The notes beneath the pieces are model-generated. The model saw nothing but the letters and a program-made list of their open reading frames with translations, did no database searches and had not been told where the DNA came from. The translations under genes were made by a program, and so were the position numbers. Positions 32,928-40,771 of a stretch of DNA of 64,000 bases are shown piece after piece; the first letter of the stretch is position 1; every line of letters starts with the position of its first letter. Origin of the DNA: Inquilinus limosus (GTDB taxonomy: Bacteria; Pseudomonadota; Alphaproteobacteria; DSM-16000; Inquilinaceae); NCBI RefSeq assembly GCF_002195995.1, contig NZ_NHON01000015.1:1-64000 (forward strand), read 5' to 3'.

Positions 32928-33956
32928 ATGGCCCAGACGCCCCTGCCCGACACCCTCGACGAGATCCGCGCCCTGTTGCGCCACCTGCCAGGCCCCGATT
33001 TGGAGGCCGGCACGGCGGTGCGCGAGCGCGACCGGCAGCTGACCAAGCCGCCCGGGTCGCTGGGCCGGCTGGAGGAGCTGGCGGAGTGGATGGCGGTGTG
33101 GCAGGGCCGACATCCGCCGCAGCTGCGCCGGCCGCGCGTCGCGGTGTTCGCCGGCAATCACGGCGTCGCCGTGGCCCAGGGCGTCTCGGCCTATCCCGTC
33201 GCGGTGACGGCGCAGATGGTGAAGAACTTCGTCGCCGGCGGCGCCGCGGTGAACCAGCTGGCCCAAGCCGCCGACAGCGACCTGCGGGTCTATGAGCTGG
33301 ATTTGGAGCACCCGACCGCCGACTTCACCATCGCCCCGGCGATGACCGAGGCCGAATGCGTCCGCGCCATGGCCTACGGCATGATGGCGGTGGAGCCGGG
33401 CATCGACCTGCTGTGCCTGGGCGAGATGGGCATCGGCAACACCACCTCCGGCGCGGCGCTGGCGACGGCGCTGTTCGGCGGCGAGGCGACGGACTGGGTC
33501 GGCCCCGGCACCGGCGTCGACGCCGCCGGGGTGCGGCGCAAGGCCGAGGTGGTGGCCAAGGGCATCGCCGCCCACAAGGCCGCGATGACCGACCCGCTGG
33601 AGGTGCTGCGCCATCTCGGCGGGCTGGAGCTGGCGGCGATCGTCGGCGCGGTGCTGGCGGCGCGGATGGCGCGCATCCCGGTGCTGCTGGACGGCTACAC
33701 CTGCACCGCCGCAGCCGCGGTGCTGTGGGCCGTGGACCGCCACGCGCTGGACCATTGCCAGGTGGCCCATGTCTCGGCCGAGCCGGGGCACCGCCGGCTG
33801 CTGGACAAGCTCGGCCGCGCGGCGCTGCTGGATCTCGGCATGCGGCTCGGCGAGGGCTCCGGCGCGGCGCTGGCGATCGGCCTGGTCCGCGGCGCCCTGG
33901 CCTGCCATGAGGGCATGGCCACCTTCGCCCAGGCCGGGGTCAGCGACAAGGATTGA
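32928..33956 (+). CDS. cobT: nicotinate-nucleotide--dimethylbenzimidazole phosphoribosyltransferase
   Basis: A 342-residue cytoplasmic enzyme that makes alpha-ribazole-5'-phosphate from dimethylbenzimidazole and nicotinate mononucleotide. It has RDRQLTKPPGSLGRLEELAEWMA near 36-58, the phosphate loop AGNHGVAVAQGVSAYP near 80, GEMGIGNTTSGAAL near 165-180, and near the C-terminus GLGEGSGAAL-like residues with the catalytic Glu (RLGEGSGAALA). The ATG at 32928 was chosen as the family-like start; one at 32886 would add 14 residues. It supplies the lower ligand that CobS (26405) uses. No cobalamin riboswitch is evident upstream. Confidence 0.92.
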   Translation: MAQTPLPDTLDEIRALLRHLPGPDLEAGTAVRERDRQLTKPPGSLGRLEELAEWMAVWQGRHPPQLRRPRVAVFAGNHGVAVAQGVSAYPVAVTAQMVKNFVAGGAAVNQLAQAADSDLRVYELDLEHPTADFTIAPAMTEAECVRAMAYGMMAVEPGIDLLCLGEMGIGNTTSGAALATALFGGEATDWVGPGTGVDAAGVRRKAEVVAKGIAAHKAAMTDPLEVLRHLGGLELAAIVGAVLAARMARIPVLLDGYTCTAAAAVLWAVDRHALDHCQVAHVSAEPGHRRLLDKLGRAALLDLGMRLGEGSGAALAIGLVRGALACHEGMATFAQAGVSDKD

Positions 33957-33970
33957 GACGGCGCGGCACA

Positions 33971-33989
33971 GTCCCCGACCGCCGGGGAC
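33971..33989. terminator. small hairpin between convergent cobT and sugar kinase
   Basis: A perfect 7-bp stem, GTCCCCG-N5-CGGGGAC, 14 bases after the cobT stop. There is no T-run on either side, so intrinsic termination is uncertain, but it is the only structure in the 84-base convergent gap. Confidence 0.35.
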
Positions 33990-34040
33990 CGTGACGGCCG
34001 ACGACTTGATCTGTAGTGACGAAGCGGCCGTCTATGCCGA

Positions 34041-34967
34041 TCAGGCGGACGGGCCGCCCGCGAAGTCGGGCATCGCGTCGCGCGGCACCACGGCGCCGCG
34101 ATGGCCGATCACGACCGCGGCCAGGCGGTGGCCGCGCAGCGCCGCGGCCGCCGGGTCCAGCCCGGCGAAGCGGCCGGCCAGGTAGCCGGCGTTGAAGCTG
34201 TCGCCGGCCGCGGTGGTGTCGACCGGGGTCACCACGCGAGGCACCGGCACCGTGGTCACGCCCTCGGCCGTGGCGATGTGGCAGCCCTCGCCGCCGCACT
34301 TCACCACGATCTCGCCGACGCCATAGCCGCGCAGCCGGGCGATGGTGGCTTGCGGGTCGGCGTCGCCGAACAGCGCCTGCTCGTCGTCGAAGGTCGGCAA
34401 GGCATGGGTGGCCAGCGCCAGGAACCGCGCGAACACCGCCTGCGCCCTGGCCTTGTCGGGCCAGCCGCGCGGCCGGTAATTGCCGTCGAAGGCGATGCGC
34501 GCGCCGCGGGCCTTGGCCGCCGACAGCGCCGCGTGGAAGGCGTCGCGGCCGGCGTCGCTGTACAGCGACAGGGTGATGCCGGAGAAGTAGAGCAGGCCGT
34601 AGCCGGCCAGCGTCCCGGCCAGGTCCGCCGCGCCCGGCAGTTCGAACACCTCGCGCGCCGGCGCCCGGTCGCGCCAGTAGTGGAAGGTGCGCTCGCCCCT
34701 GTCGTCGGTGCGGATCATGTACAGGCCGGGCACCCGGCCGGGCAGGCGCGGCACCAGCCCCGTCCCCACCCCTTCGGCCTGCCAGCGGGCCAGCATCTCG
34801 TCGCTGTACGGGTCGTCGCCCAGCGCGGTGACATAGTCGACCGCGACGCCCTGGCGGGCCAGGTACACCGCGGTGTTCAACGTGTCCCCGCCGCTGGCCA
34901 GCTGGGCGTCGCCGCCCGGCTTCACCGCGATCTCGATCATGCACTCGCCGATCGATGCCACCCGCAT
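34041..34967 (-). CDS. PfkB family sugar kinase, 2-keto-3-deoxygluconate kinase-like
   Basis: A 308-residue ribokinase-type kinase. ASIGECMIEI at the N-terminus, ASGGDTLNTAVYLARQG near 27-43 and the C-terminal TPVDTTAAGDSFNAGYLAG with the catalytic Asp near 255 are PfkB signatures. The GECMIE start and the GERTFHYWRDRAPAREVF segment are characteristic of KdgK. It would phosphorylate 2-keto-3-deoxy-D-gluconate for Entner-Doudoroff-type cleavage. A GTG at 34973 is an alternative start. Last of five leftward genes governed by the FadR-type regulator at 37412. Confidence 0.87.
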   Translation of the reverse strand: MRVASIGECMIEIAVKPGGDAQLASGGDTLNTAVYLARQGVAVDYVTALGDDPYSDEMLARWQAEGVGTGLVPRLPGRVPGLYMIRTDDRGERTFHYWRDRAPAREVFELPGAADLAGTLAGYGLLYFSGITLSLYSDAGRDAFHAALSAAKARGARIAFDGNYRPRGWPDKARAQAVFARFLALATHALPTFDDEQALFGDADPQATIARLRGYGVGEIVVKCGGEGCHIATAEGVTTVPVPRVVTPVDTTAAGDSFNAGYLAGRFAGLDPAAAALRGHRLAAVVIGHRGAVVPRDAMPDFAGGPSA

Positions 34968-35004
34968 TGACACAATCCCTTCCCGGCTTACGGCCGGGGC
35001 CCGC

Positions 35005-36024
35005 TCACGGGGTCGGCGCGTCTGCGCGAATCAAGCTTTCGGATTTCAGATCCGACCACAGCCCGGCCGGGATCGGGTAGCGGAAATTCTCGACGTTGCG
35101 CGTCACCTGCTCCGGCGACAGCGCGCCGGGGATGACCGAGGCGACGCTGGGATGGCCCAGCGGGAACTGCAGCGCCGCGGCGGCCAACGGCACGCCATGG
35201 GCGGCGCAGACCCGCTCGATCCGGCGGCAGCGCTCCAGCTCCTCCGGCGTCGCGTCGCGGTAGTTGTACTTGGCGCCCTCGACCGGGCCGGTGGCGAGGA
35301 GGCCGGAGGCGAAGACACCGCCGATGACGATGCCGGCGCCATGCCGCTGGCACAGCGGGAACTCCTCCGCCAGCGGTTCCTGGTCCATCAGCGTGTAGGG
35401 CATCGCCACCAGGAAGGCGTCGAGGTCGGCGGCGTCGAGCAGCTTCGGGATCATGCCGGTGACATTGATGCCGGCGCCCACCGCGCCGACCACGCCGGAG
35501 GATTTCAGCTGCTCCAGCGCCCGCCAGCCGGAGCCGGAGATCTGGTCGAGATGGGCGCGCACCCGGGCATCGGTCTTGTGGTGCGGCAGGTCGAGGTCGT
35601 GGATCAGCAGCAGGTCGATGCGCGGCACGGCCAGCCGCATCCAGATCTGCTCCACCGCCCGCATGATGCCGTCATAGCCGTAGTCGAAGACGACATCGAA
35701 GGGCAGGCCGCCGGCCCATTTGTCGGAATGGAAATTCGCCGGGTCGGGCGACGGCTTGAGCCAGCGCCCGACCTTGCTGGAGACGCGGAACTCGCCGCGC
35801 TTCTGGCCGTGCAGGAAGCTGCCCAGCCGGTGCTCGGCCAGGCCCAGCCCGTACCAGGGCGCGGTGTCGAAATAGCGGATGCCGGCATCCCAGGCCGCCT
35901 GCAGCGTGGCATGGGCCTGCGGCTCCGGCACCTTGACGAAGAGCTCGCCGAGCGCGGCCGAGCCGAAGCCGAGCGTGGTCACCTCGAGGTCGGTGCGCCC
36001 CAGGCGGCGGGTGTCGATCGGCAT
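35005..36024 (-). CDS. aldo/keto reductase, D-threo-aldose 1-dehydrogenase-like
   Basis: A 339-residue TIM-barrel oxidoreductase. The catalytic tetrad is visible as Asp and Tyr in YFDTAPWYG (about 51-59), Lys in SSKVGRW (about 84) and His in LLLIHDLD (about 142). This branch, with LPFDVVFDYGYDGIMRAVEQI, contains L-fucose/D-arabinose (D-threo-aldose) 1-dehydrogenases and pyridoxal 4-dehydrogenase. Here it would oxidise a sugar to its lactone. It follows the Bug-type binding protein by 21 bases and precedes the sugar-acid kinase gene, in one transcription unit. Confidence 0.85.
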   Translation of the reverse strand: MPIDTRRLGRTDLEVTTLGFGSAALGELFVKVPEPQAHATLQAAWDAGIRYFDTAPWYGLGLAEHRLGSFLHGQKRGEFRVSSKVGRWLKPSPDPANFHSDKWAGGLPFDVVFDYGYDGIMRAVEQIWMRLAVPRIDLLLIHDLDLPHHKTDARVRAHLDQISGSGWRALEQLKSSGVVGAVGAGINVTGMIPKLLDAADLDAFLVAMPYTLMDQEPLAEEFPLCQRHGAGIVIGGVFASGLLATGPVEGAKYNYRDATPEELERCRRIERVCAAHGVPLAAAALQFPLGHPSVASVIPGALSPEQVTRNVENFRYPIPAGLWSDLKSESLIRADAPTP

Positions 36025-36045
36025 CGGCGGGCTCCTGCGTCTTGG

Positions 36046-37038
36046 CTATTGAGAGTCGGCGGCGCCGGAGGCTTCCACGATCGGGGCCCATTTCGCCAGC
36101 TCGGCGGTCACATGCTTGGCCAGCTCGTCCGGGGTCGAGCCGACGACGGTGGCGCTGAGTTCGGCCAGGCGCGGCTGCGTTGCCGGGTCCTTCACCGCCT
36201 TCATCGCCGCGGCGTTCAGCCGGTCGATCACCGCCTGCGGCGTGCCGGCCGGGGCGAACAGCGCGTTCCAGGTGTAGGTCTCGTAGCCCGGCACCCCCGC
36301 CTCCTCCATCGTCGGCAGGTCGGGGAAGCTGGCCGAGCGGGTCTTGGTGGTGACCGCCAGCGGCCGCAGCGTCCCCGCCTTGATGAAGGCGGTGGAGGAC
36401 GGCAGGTTGTCGAACATGATCGGCACCTGGTTCGCCACCACGTCGTTCAGCGCCGGCCCGGCGCCGCGATACGGGACATGGATCATGTCGACGCCGGCCA
36501 GGCTCTTGAACAGCTCGCCGGACAGGTGCAGCGGCGTGCCGATGCCGGAGGAGGCGTAGCTGTACTCGCCGGGCTTCGACTTCAGCAGCGCGATCAGCTC
36601 CTGCACCGACTTCACTGGCAGCTCGGGATTGACCTCCAGCACGTTGGGCACCAGCACCAGCAGCGACACCGGCGCGAAATCCTTCACCGGGTCATAGGGC
36701 ATCTGCTTCATGACCGCCGGGTTCAGCGCATGGGTCGCGATCGTGCCCATCAGGATGGTGTAGCCGTCCGGATCGGCCTTGGCGACGGCGTCGGCGCCGA
36801 TATTGCCGCCGGCGCCGGCCTTGTTCTCGACGATCACGGTCTGGCCGAGATCCTCGGTCATCTTCTCGGCGATCAGGCGGGCGATCAGGTCGGTCGAGCC
36901 TCCGGCCGCGAACGGCACCACCAGCGTCACGGTGCGGGACGGAAACGCGTCGGCGGCTGCGGCCAGGCCGGCCGGCAGCGCAACGCAGGCCGTCAGGCCC
37001 GCGAGCAGGACGGATCGTCGGAACAGGCCATGCAGCAT
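36046..37038 (-). CDS. tripartite tricarboxylate transporter (Bug/TctC) substrate-binding protein
   Basis: A 330-residue periplasmic protein with signal peptide (about 1-27, ending AAAAD) and Bug-family motifs: FPSRTVTLVVPFAAGGSTDLIAR, IVENKAGAGGNIGAD, GYTILMG, and VPYRGAGPALNDV. It binds a carboxylate or small organic ligand. The usual TctB and TctA membrane partners are not in this window, so it is an orphan here, as happens often in this family. The ATG at 37038 begins the signal peptide; the longer frame upstream is noise. It lies within the sugar-acid operon. Confidence 0.88.
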   Translation of the reverse strand: MLHGLFRRSVLLAGLTACVALPAGLAAAADAFPSRTVTLVVPFAAGGSTDLIARLIAEKMTEDLGQTVIVENKAGAGGNIGADAVAKADPDGYTILMGTIATHALNPAVMKQMPYDPVKDFAPVSLLVLVPNVLEVNPELPVKSVQELIALLKSKPGEYSYASSGIGTPLHLSGELFKSLAGVDMIHVPYRGAGPALNDVVANQVPIMFDNLPSSTAFIKAGTLRPLAVTTKTRSASFPDLPTMEEAGVPGYETYTWNALFAPAGTPQAVIDRLNAAAMKAVKDPATQPRLAELSATVVGSTPDELAKHVTAELAKWAPIVEASGAADSQ

Positions 37039-37202
37039 GATGGTGCGTCTCCCCCTGGGTCGATCAGCGATGTGATTGTTTTGAGTCGGGCATGGCCTGG
37101 ACACCGCCCGTTGGGCCGCGATTGTCGCGGAGGCCGGCGGCGCTGGCAACCCGCGCCGCTGCCGACCGGAGATAGGAACGAAAAGACGGTGAACTGCTCC
37201 GC

Positions 37203-37336
37203 GTTGCCTCTCCCGCTTGCGGGAGAGGTCGGAGACGCGCAGCGGCTCCGGGTGAGGGGAGTTTGTCGAGGCCGGGACCAGCCCTCACCCGGTCGCCCTG
37301 CGGGCGCCCGACCTCTCCCGCCAGGCGGGAGAGGCA
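37203..37336. repeat. family C palindrome, 134 bp
   Basis: It begins GTTGCCTCTCCCGCTTGCGGGAGAGG and ends CCTCTCCCGCCAGGCGGGAGAGGCAA. The centre is GGTGAGGGGAGTTTGTCGAGGCC...GCCCTCACCC, the reverse complement of the centre of the 31805-32008 element. It fills the 373-base gap between the regulator and binding-protein genes; nothing else is seen there except the promoter-proximal stretch near 37040-37150. Confidence 0.88.
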
Positions 37337-37411
37337 ATTCGCGAAGACACCCGCCATCCCGTCAGCCATCGCCGAACGCAACGGCTTGGCCCGCCCTCAA
37401 TGCATTCCGCC

Positions 37412-38185
37412 CTAAGCCGGCACGTCCGCGGCGATCGCCGCCTCCGGGCTCGCGGCTTCGAGCTCGCGGGCGCTCTGGTTCATGATGAACTGCATCGCCT
37501 TGCGCGCCGCCCGGGCGTCGCCGGCGGCGATGCCCTCATAGACCGCGCGATGGTCGCCGACCGCCAGCGGGAAGGCGCGGTTGCGCCGCGCCTGGGCCTG
37601 GAAGCTCATGGTCAGCAGCGGGCCGAGGATGGTGCTGAGCCGCTCGATCAGCGCGTTGCGGCTGGCGGCGAACACCGCCAGGTGGAAGCGGACATCGGCG
37701 CTGTAGAAGGCGCGCGGGTCCTCGCCCGCCTTCTCCATCTCGTCCAGCGCCTCCTGGATCAGCGCCCGGTCCTCGGGCTGCGACCGCCTTGCCGCCAGCT
37801 CGGCCGCCGCCGGCTCGATCGCCCAGCGCAGCTCGACCAGGTCGCGCCGGAAGCTGGGGATCAGCGCCTCGGGCGAATGCCAGCCCAGGATGTCGGGGTC
37901 CAGCAGGTTCCACGCCTCGCGCGGCTTGACCCGGGTGCCGGAGCGGCGCCGCGGCTCCACCAGCCCCTTGGCCGCCAGCACCTTCACCGCCTCGCGGATC
38001 GCCGAGCGGCTGGCGCCGTAGGTCTCGGCCAGCTCGCCTTCGCTCGGCAATGTGTCTCCCGGGGGAATTTGGCCGGATACGATCCGGGCTCCGATATCGT
38101 GGACCACCCGGCCATGCAGGCCGGCGGAAGGATACCCGTTTTTCTTCATGCCGCGGTCTTCGACCTTCTTTGGATCCTGGGCCAT
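37412..38185 (-). CDS. GntR family regulator, FadR (FCD) subfamily
   Basis: A 257-residue regulator. The winged helix spans residues ~25-95: GARIVSGQIPPGDTLPSEGELAETYGASRSAIREAVKVLAAKGLV is the GntR signature in outline, with the SRSAIREAVKVL recognition helix. The C-terminal FCD domain is all-helical with ADVRFHLAVFAASRN and the metal-ligand His in GDHRAVYEGI. Sugar-acid or carboxylate effectors are normal for this branch (UxuR, ExuR, LldR), which fits the kinase, dehydrogenase and binding-protein genes around it. It follows the SDR gene by 49 bases. A second ATG at 38149 is possible. Confidence 0.88.
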   Translation of the reverse strand: MAQDPKKVEDRGMKKNGYPSAGLHGRVVHDIGARIVSGQIPPGDTLPSEGELAETYGASRSAIREAVKVLAAKGLVEPRRRSGTRVKPREAWNLLDPDILGWHSPEALIPSFRRDLVELRWAIEPAAAELAARRSQPEDRALIQEALDEMEKAGEDPRAFYSADVRFHLAVFAASRNALIERLSTILGPLLTMSFQAQARRNRAFPLAVGDHRAVYEGIAAGDARAARKAMQFIMNQSARELEAASPEAAIAADVPA

Positions 38186-38234
38186 TGTCGCCGAAATCTC
38201 CCGCGTTGCAATGATTTGACAAAAAACCGGGGTG

Positions 38235-38987
38235 TCAGCGCCCCCCCGACACGTCGATCGTGGTCGCCGTCATGTAGGAGGCGGCGTCGGACAGCAGGAA
38301 CAGCGCCGCCTCGGCGATCTCCTCCGGCCGGCCGATCCGGCCGATCGGGATGCTCGGCGCCACTGCGTCCAGCACCGATTTGCCGCCGATATGGTCGTCG
38401 TTGATGTCGGTGTCGGTCAGGCCGGGGCGCAGGCCGACGACGCGGATGCCGTCGGGCGCGACCTCGCGCGCCAGGCCGGTGGTGAAGGAATCGACCGCGC
38501 CCTTGGACGAGGCATAGGCCACCTCCTGCGGCAGCCCGCCATGCCGGGCCGCGACCGAGGAGATGTTGACGATCACGCCGCCCGGCCCGCCGCGCCGCCG
38601 CGACATCCGGCGGATCGCCTCGCGGCTGCAGTAGAACATGCCGAAGACGTTGACGGCGTAGAGCGCGGCCAGGGCCTGCGGGTCGTCCATCGCCTCGGTC
38701 CGGGTCACCGGCCCGATCACCCCGGCATTGTTGATCAGGGCGGTGACGGGCCCGAGCGCCCGGTCGACCTCTGTGAACATCGCCGTCACCGCGGCGCTGT
38801 CGCCGACATCGGCGGCGAAGGCGGCGGCCTCGCCGCCCGCGGCCTTGATCCCGGCCACCAGGGCCTCGGCCGCGTCGCGCGACCGGCCGTAATTGACCGC
38901 CACGCGCCAGCCGCGGGCCGAGCCCAGCCGGGCGATGGCGGCGCCGATTCCACGGCCCGCGCCGGTGACGAGCAGCACCCCGGCCAT
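38235..38987 (-). CDS. short-chain dehydrogenase/reductase
   Basis: A 250-residue classical SDR. The NAD(P) motif TGAGRGIG is at residues 8-15, NNAG near 87, catalytic Ser in NISSVAA near 141 and YASSK near 155. It ends with the substrate-loop and TTIDVSGGR. The ATG at 38987 has GAGGGAGGAC upstream; upstream in-frame ATG would add 25 unlike residues. In this setting it may oxidise a deoxy-keto sugar acid (FucD-like) or an aldose. It heads the leftward operon and is divergent from the hydratase gene. Confidence 0.88.
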   Translation of the reverse strand: MAGVLLVTGAGRGIGAAIARLGSARGWRVAVNYGRSRDAAEALVAGIKAAGGEAAAFAADVGDSAAVTAMFTEVDRALGPVTALINNAGVIGPVTRTEAMDDPQALAALYAVNVFGMFYCSREAIRRMSRRRGGPGGVIVNISSVAARHGGLPQEVAYASSKGAVDSFTTGLAREVAPDGIRVVGLRPGLTDTDINDDHIGGKSVLDAVAPSIPIGRIGRPEEIAEAALFLLSDAASYMTATTIDVSGGR

Positions 38988-39055
38988 GACGTCCTCCCTC
39001 TTGTCCGACGAATGAGCGTAGCATGAGGATAAAAGCCCTACCAATGGAGCGCGCG

Positions 39056-39835
39056 ATGGCAATCGATCTCCATGCGGCCGCCGGCATCCTGGCCGCCCAC
39101 CGGCTGCGCCCCGGCGCCTTTCCCGGCCTGCCGGAAGGGCTGCGGCCGGCCGATCTCGCCGAAGCGCGCCGGCTGCAGGACGCGGCGCACGACATCCTGT
39201 CCGACCGCTTCGGACCGCGCATCGGCTGGAAGATCGGCTGCACCACGCCGGTGATGCAGCGCTTCCTCGGAATCCCGGAGCCCTGCGAGGGCGGCCTCTT
39301 CCAGGCGAATGTCCAGCAGAGCCCCGGCCGCTTCCCGGCGGCGGCGCATCACCGCATCGGCGTGGAGTGCGAGATCGCGGTCCGCCTGAGCTGCGACCTG
39401 CCGCCCGGCGAGCACGGCCGCGACGCCCTGGCGGCGGCGGTGGAGGCGGTGCTGCCGGCGATCGAGGTGGTCGACGACCGCTATGCCGATTTCGCCGGGC
39501 TGGGCGCCCCGACCCTGCTGGCCGACGACTTCTTCCAGGTCGGCTGCGTGCTGGGCGCGCCGGTCGCCGGCTGGCGCGGCCTGGACCTGGCAGCGCTGTC
39601 CGGCCGGATGCTGATCGACGGCGCCGAGGCGGGGCGCGGCCACGGCCGCGACGTGCTGGGCCATCCGCTGAACGCGCTGGCCTGGCTGGCCGGCACGCTG
39701 GCCCGTCGCGGCAGGAGCCTGAAGGCCGGCGAGATCGTGCTGCTGGGCAGCCTGGTACAGACCCAATGGCCCGCCCCCGGCGCGCACGTGGCCATCGAGA
39801 TCGAGGCGCTGGGCCGGGTGGAGATGGAGGCGTAG
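39056..39835 (+). CDS. 2-keto-4-pentenoate hydratase / FAH-related family
   Basis: About 259 residues of the MhpD-like hydratase/decarboxylase group. It shows GWKIGCTTPVMQRFLGI near 60-76, the metal-binding GVECEIAVRLSCDLP (Glu-x-Glu) near 107, and an EVVDDRYADF segment near 145 with further acidic ligands. It hydrates 2-oxopent-4-enoate or processes a related 2-keto acid. I chose the third ATG (39056), six bases after GGAG; earlier ones are at 39023 and 39044. It is divergent from the SDR gene and might belong to the same catabolic route. Confidence 0.82.
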   Translation: MAIDLHAAAGILAAHRLRPGAFPGLPEGLRPADLAEARRLQDAAHDILSDRFGPRIGWKIGCTTPVMQRFLGIPEPCEGGLFQANVQQSPGRFPAAAHHRIGVECEIAVRLSCDLPPGEHGRDALAAAVEAVLPAIEVVDDRYADFAGLGAPTLLADDFFQVGCVLGAPVAGWRGLDLAALSGRMLIDGAEAGRGHGRDVLGHPLNALAWLAGTLARRGRSLKAGEIVLLGSLVQTQWPAPGAHVAIEIEALGRVEMEA

Positions 39836-39929
39836 GTCCGCCTTTGGGTCCTCAAGCGTTCCCGCTGGACTTTTCGCCCCGCCGGCCGTCGAGTCGTGGG
39901 AGGTGCCGAGAGAAGGGGAGGCTGACGAC

Positions 39930-40736
39930 ATGGAAGCCGATCGGATCTTCCAGGGACCCATCCCTGCCTTGTACGACCAGCATCTGGGGCCGATGATCTT
40001 CGCGCCCTATGCCAGCGACCTGGCCTCCCGGCTGACCGGCCTGCGGCGCGGCCGGGTGCTGGAGACGGCGGCCGGAACCGGCATCGTCACCCGGGCGCTG
40101 CTCTCCGCCCTGCCGGACGAGGTGTCGATCGACGCGACCGACATCAACCAGGCGATGCTCGACCGGGCGTCGAGCCTGATCTCCTCGCCCCGGGTGACCT
40201 GGCGTCCGGCGGATGCCCAGTCCCTGCCCTTCCCGGACGGAGCGTTCGACGCCGTGGTCTGCCAGTTCGGCGCGATGTTCTTTCCCGACAAGGTGCGGGC
40301 CTTCGCCGAGGCGCATCGCGTCCTGAAGCCGGGCGGGCGCTTCCTGTTCAACGTCTGGGACCGGATCGAGGCGAACGAATTCGCCGATGTGGTGGTGGCC
40401 GCGGTGGCGCGCCTGTTCCCCGACGACCCGCCGCTGTTCCTGGCGCGCACGCCGCATGGCCATCACGACGTCGCGGCGCTGGAGGCCCAGCTGCGCGCCG
40501 CGGGGTTCGGGTCGGTCACGTCCGAGACGGTCACGCGGCAGAGCGCGGCGCCGGATGCGATGACCGTCGCCATCGGCTATTGCCAGGGCACGCCGATGCG
40601 GAAGGAGATCGAGGACCGCGCCGCCGACCGGCTGTTGGAGGCGACCGAAGCTGCGGCCACCGCGATCGCCGCCCGCTTCGGCCCCGGCCCGGTCACCGGC
40701 CAGATCCAGGCCCATGTGATCACCGCCGAGCGCTGA
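39930..40736 (+). CDS. SAM-dependent class I methyltransferase
   Basis: A 268-residue methyltransferase of the UbiE/methyltransferase-11 type. The SAM loop VLETAAGTGIVTRAL is near residues 43-57, the acidic motif DATDINQAMLDRA near 70-82, and DAQSLPFPDGAFDAVVCQFGAMFF near 95-118. The C-terminal half is the cap domain. The substrate is unknown. The ATG at 39930 has GGGGAGG upstream. It stands alone between the hydratase gene and the convergent E1 enzyme, whose stop is 35 bases away. Confidence 0.85.
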   Translation: MEADRIFQGPIPALYDQHLGPMIFAPYASDLASRLTGLRRGRVLETAAGTGIVTRALLSALPDEVSIDATDINQAMLDRASSLISSPRVTWRPADAQSLPFPDGAFDAVVCQFGAMFFPDKVRAFAEAHRVLKPGGRFLFNVWDRIEANEFADVVVAAVARLFPDDPPLFLARTPHGHHDVAALEAQLRAAGFGSVTSETVTRQSAAPDAMTVAIGYCQGTPMRKEIEDRAADRLLEATEAAATAIAARFGPGPVTGQIQAHVITAER

Positions 40737-40771
40737 GAGTCCGGCGGTTCACCCGCGATCCCGGTCGTCCG

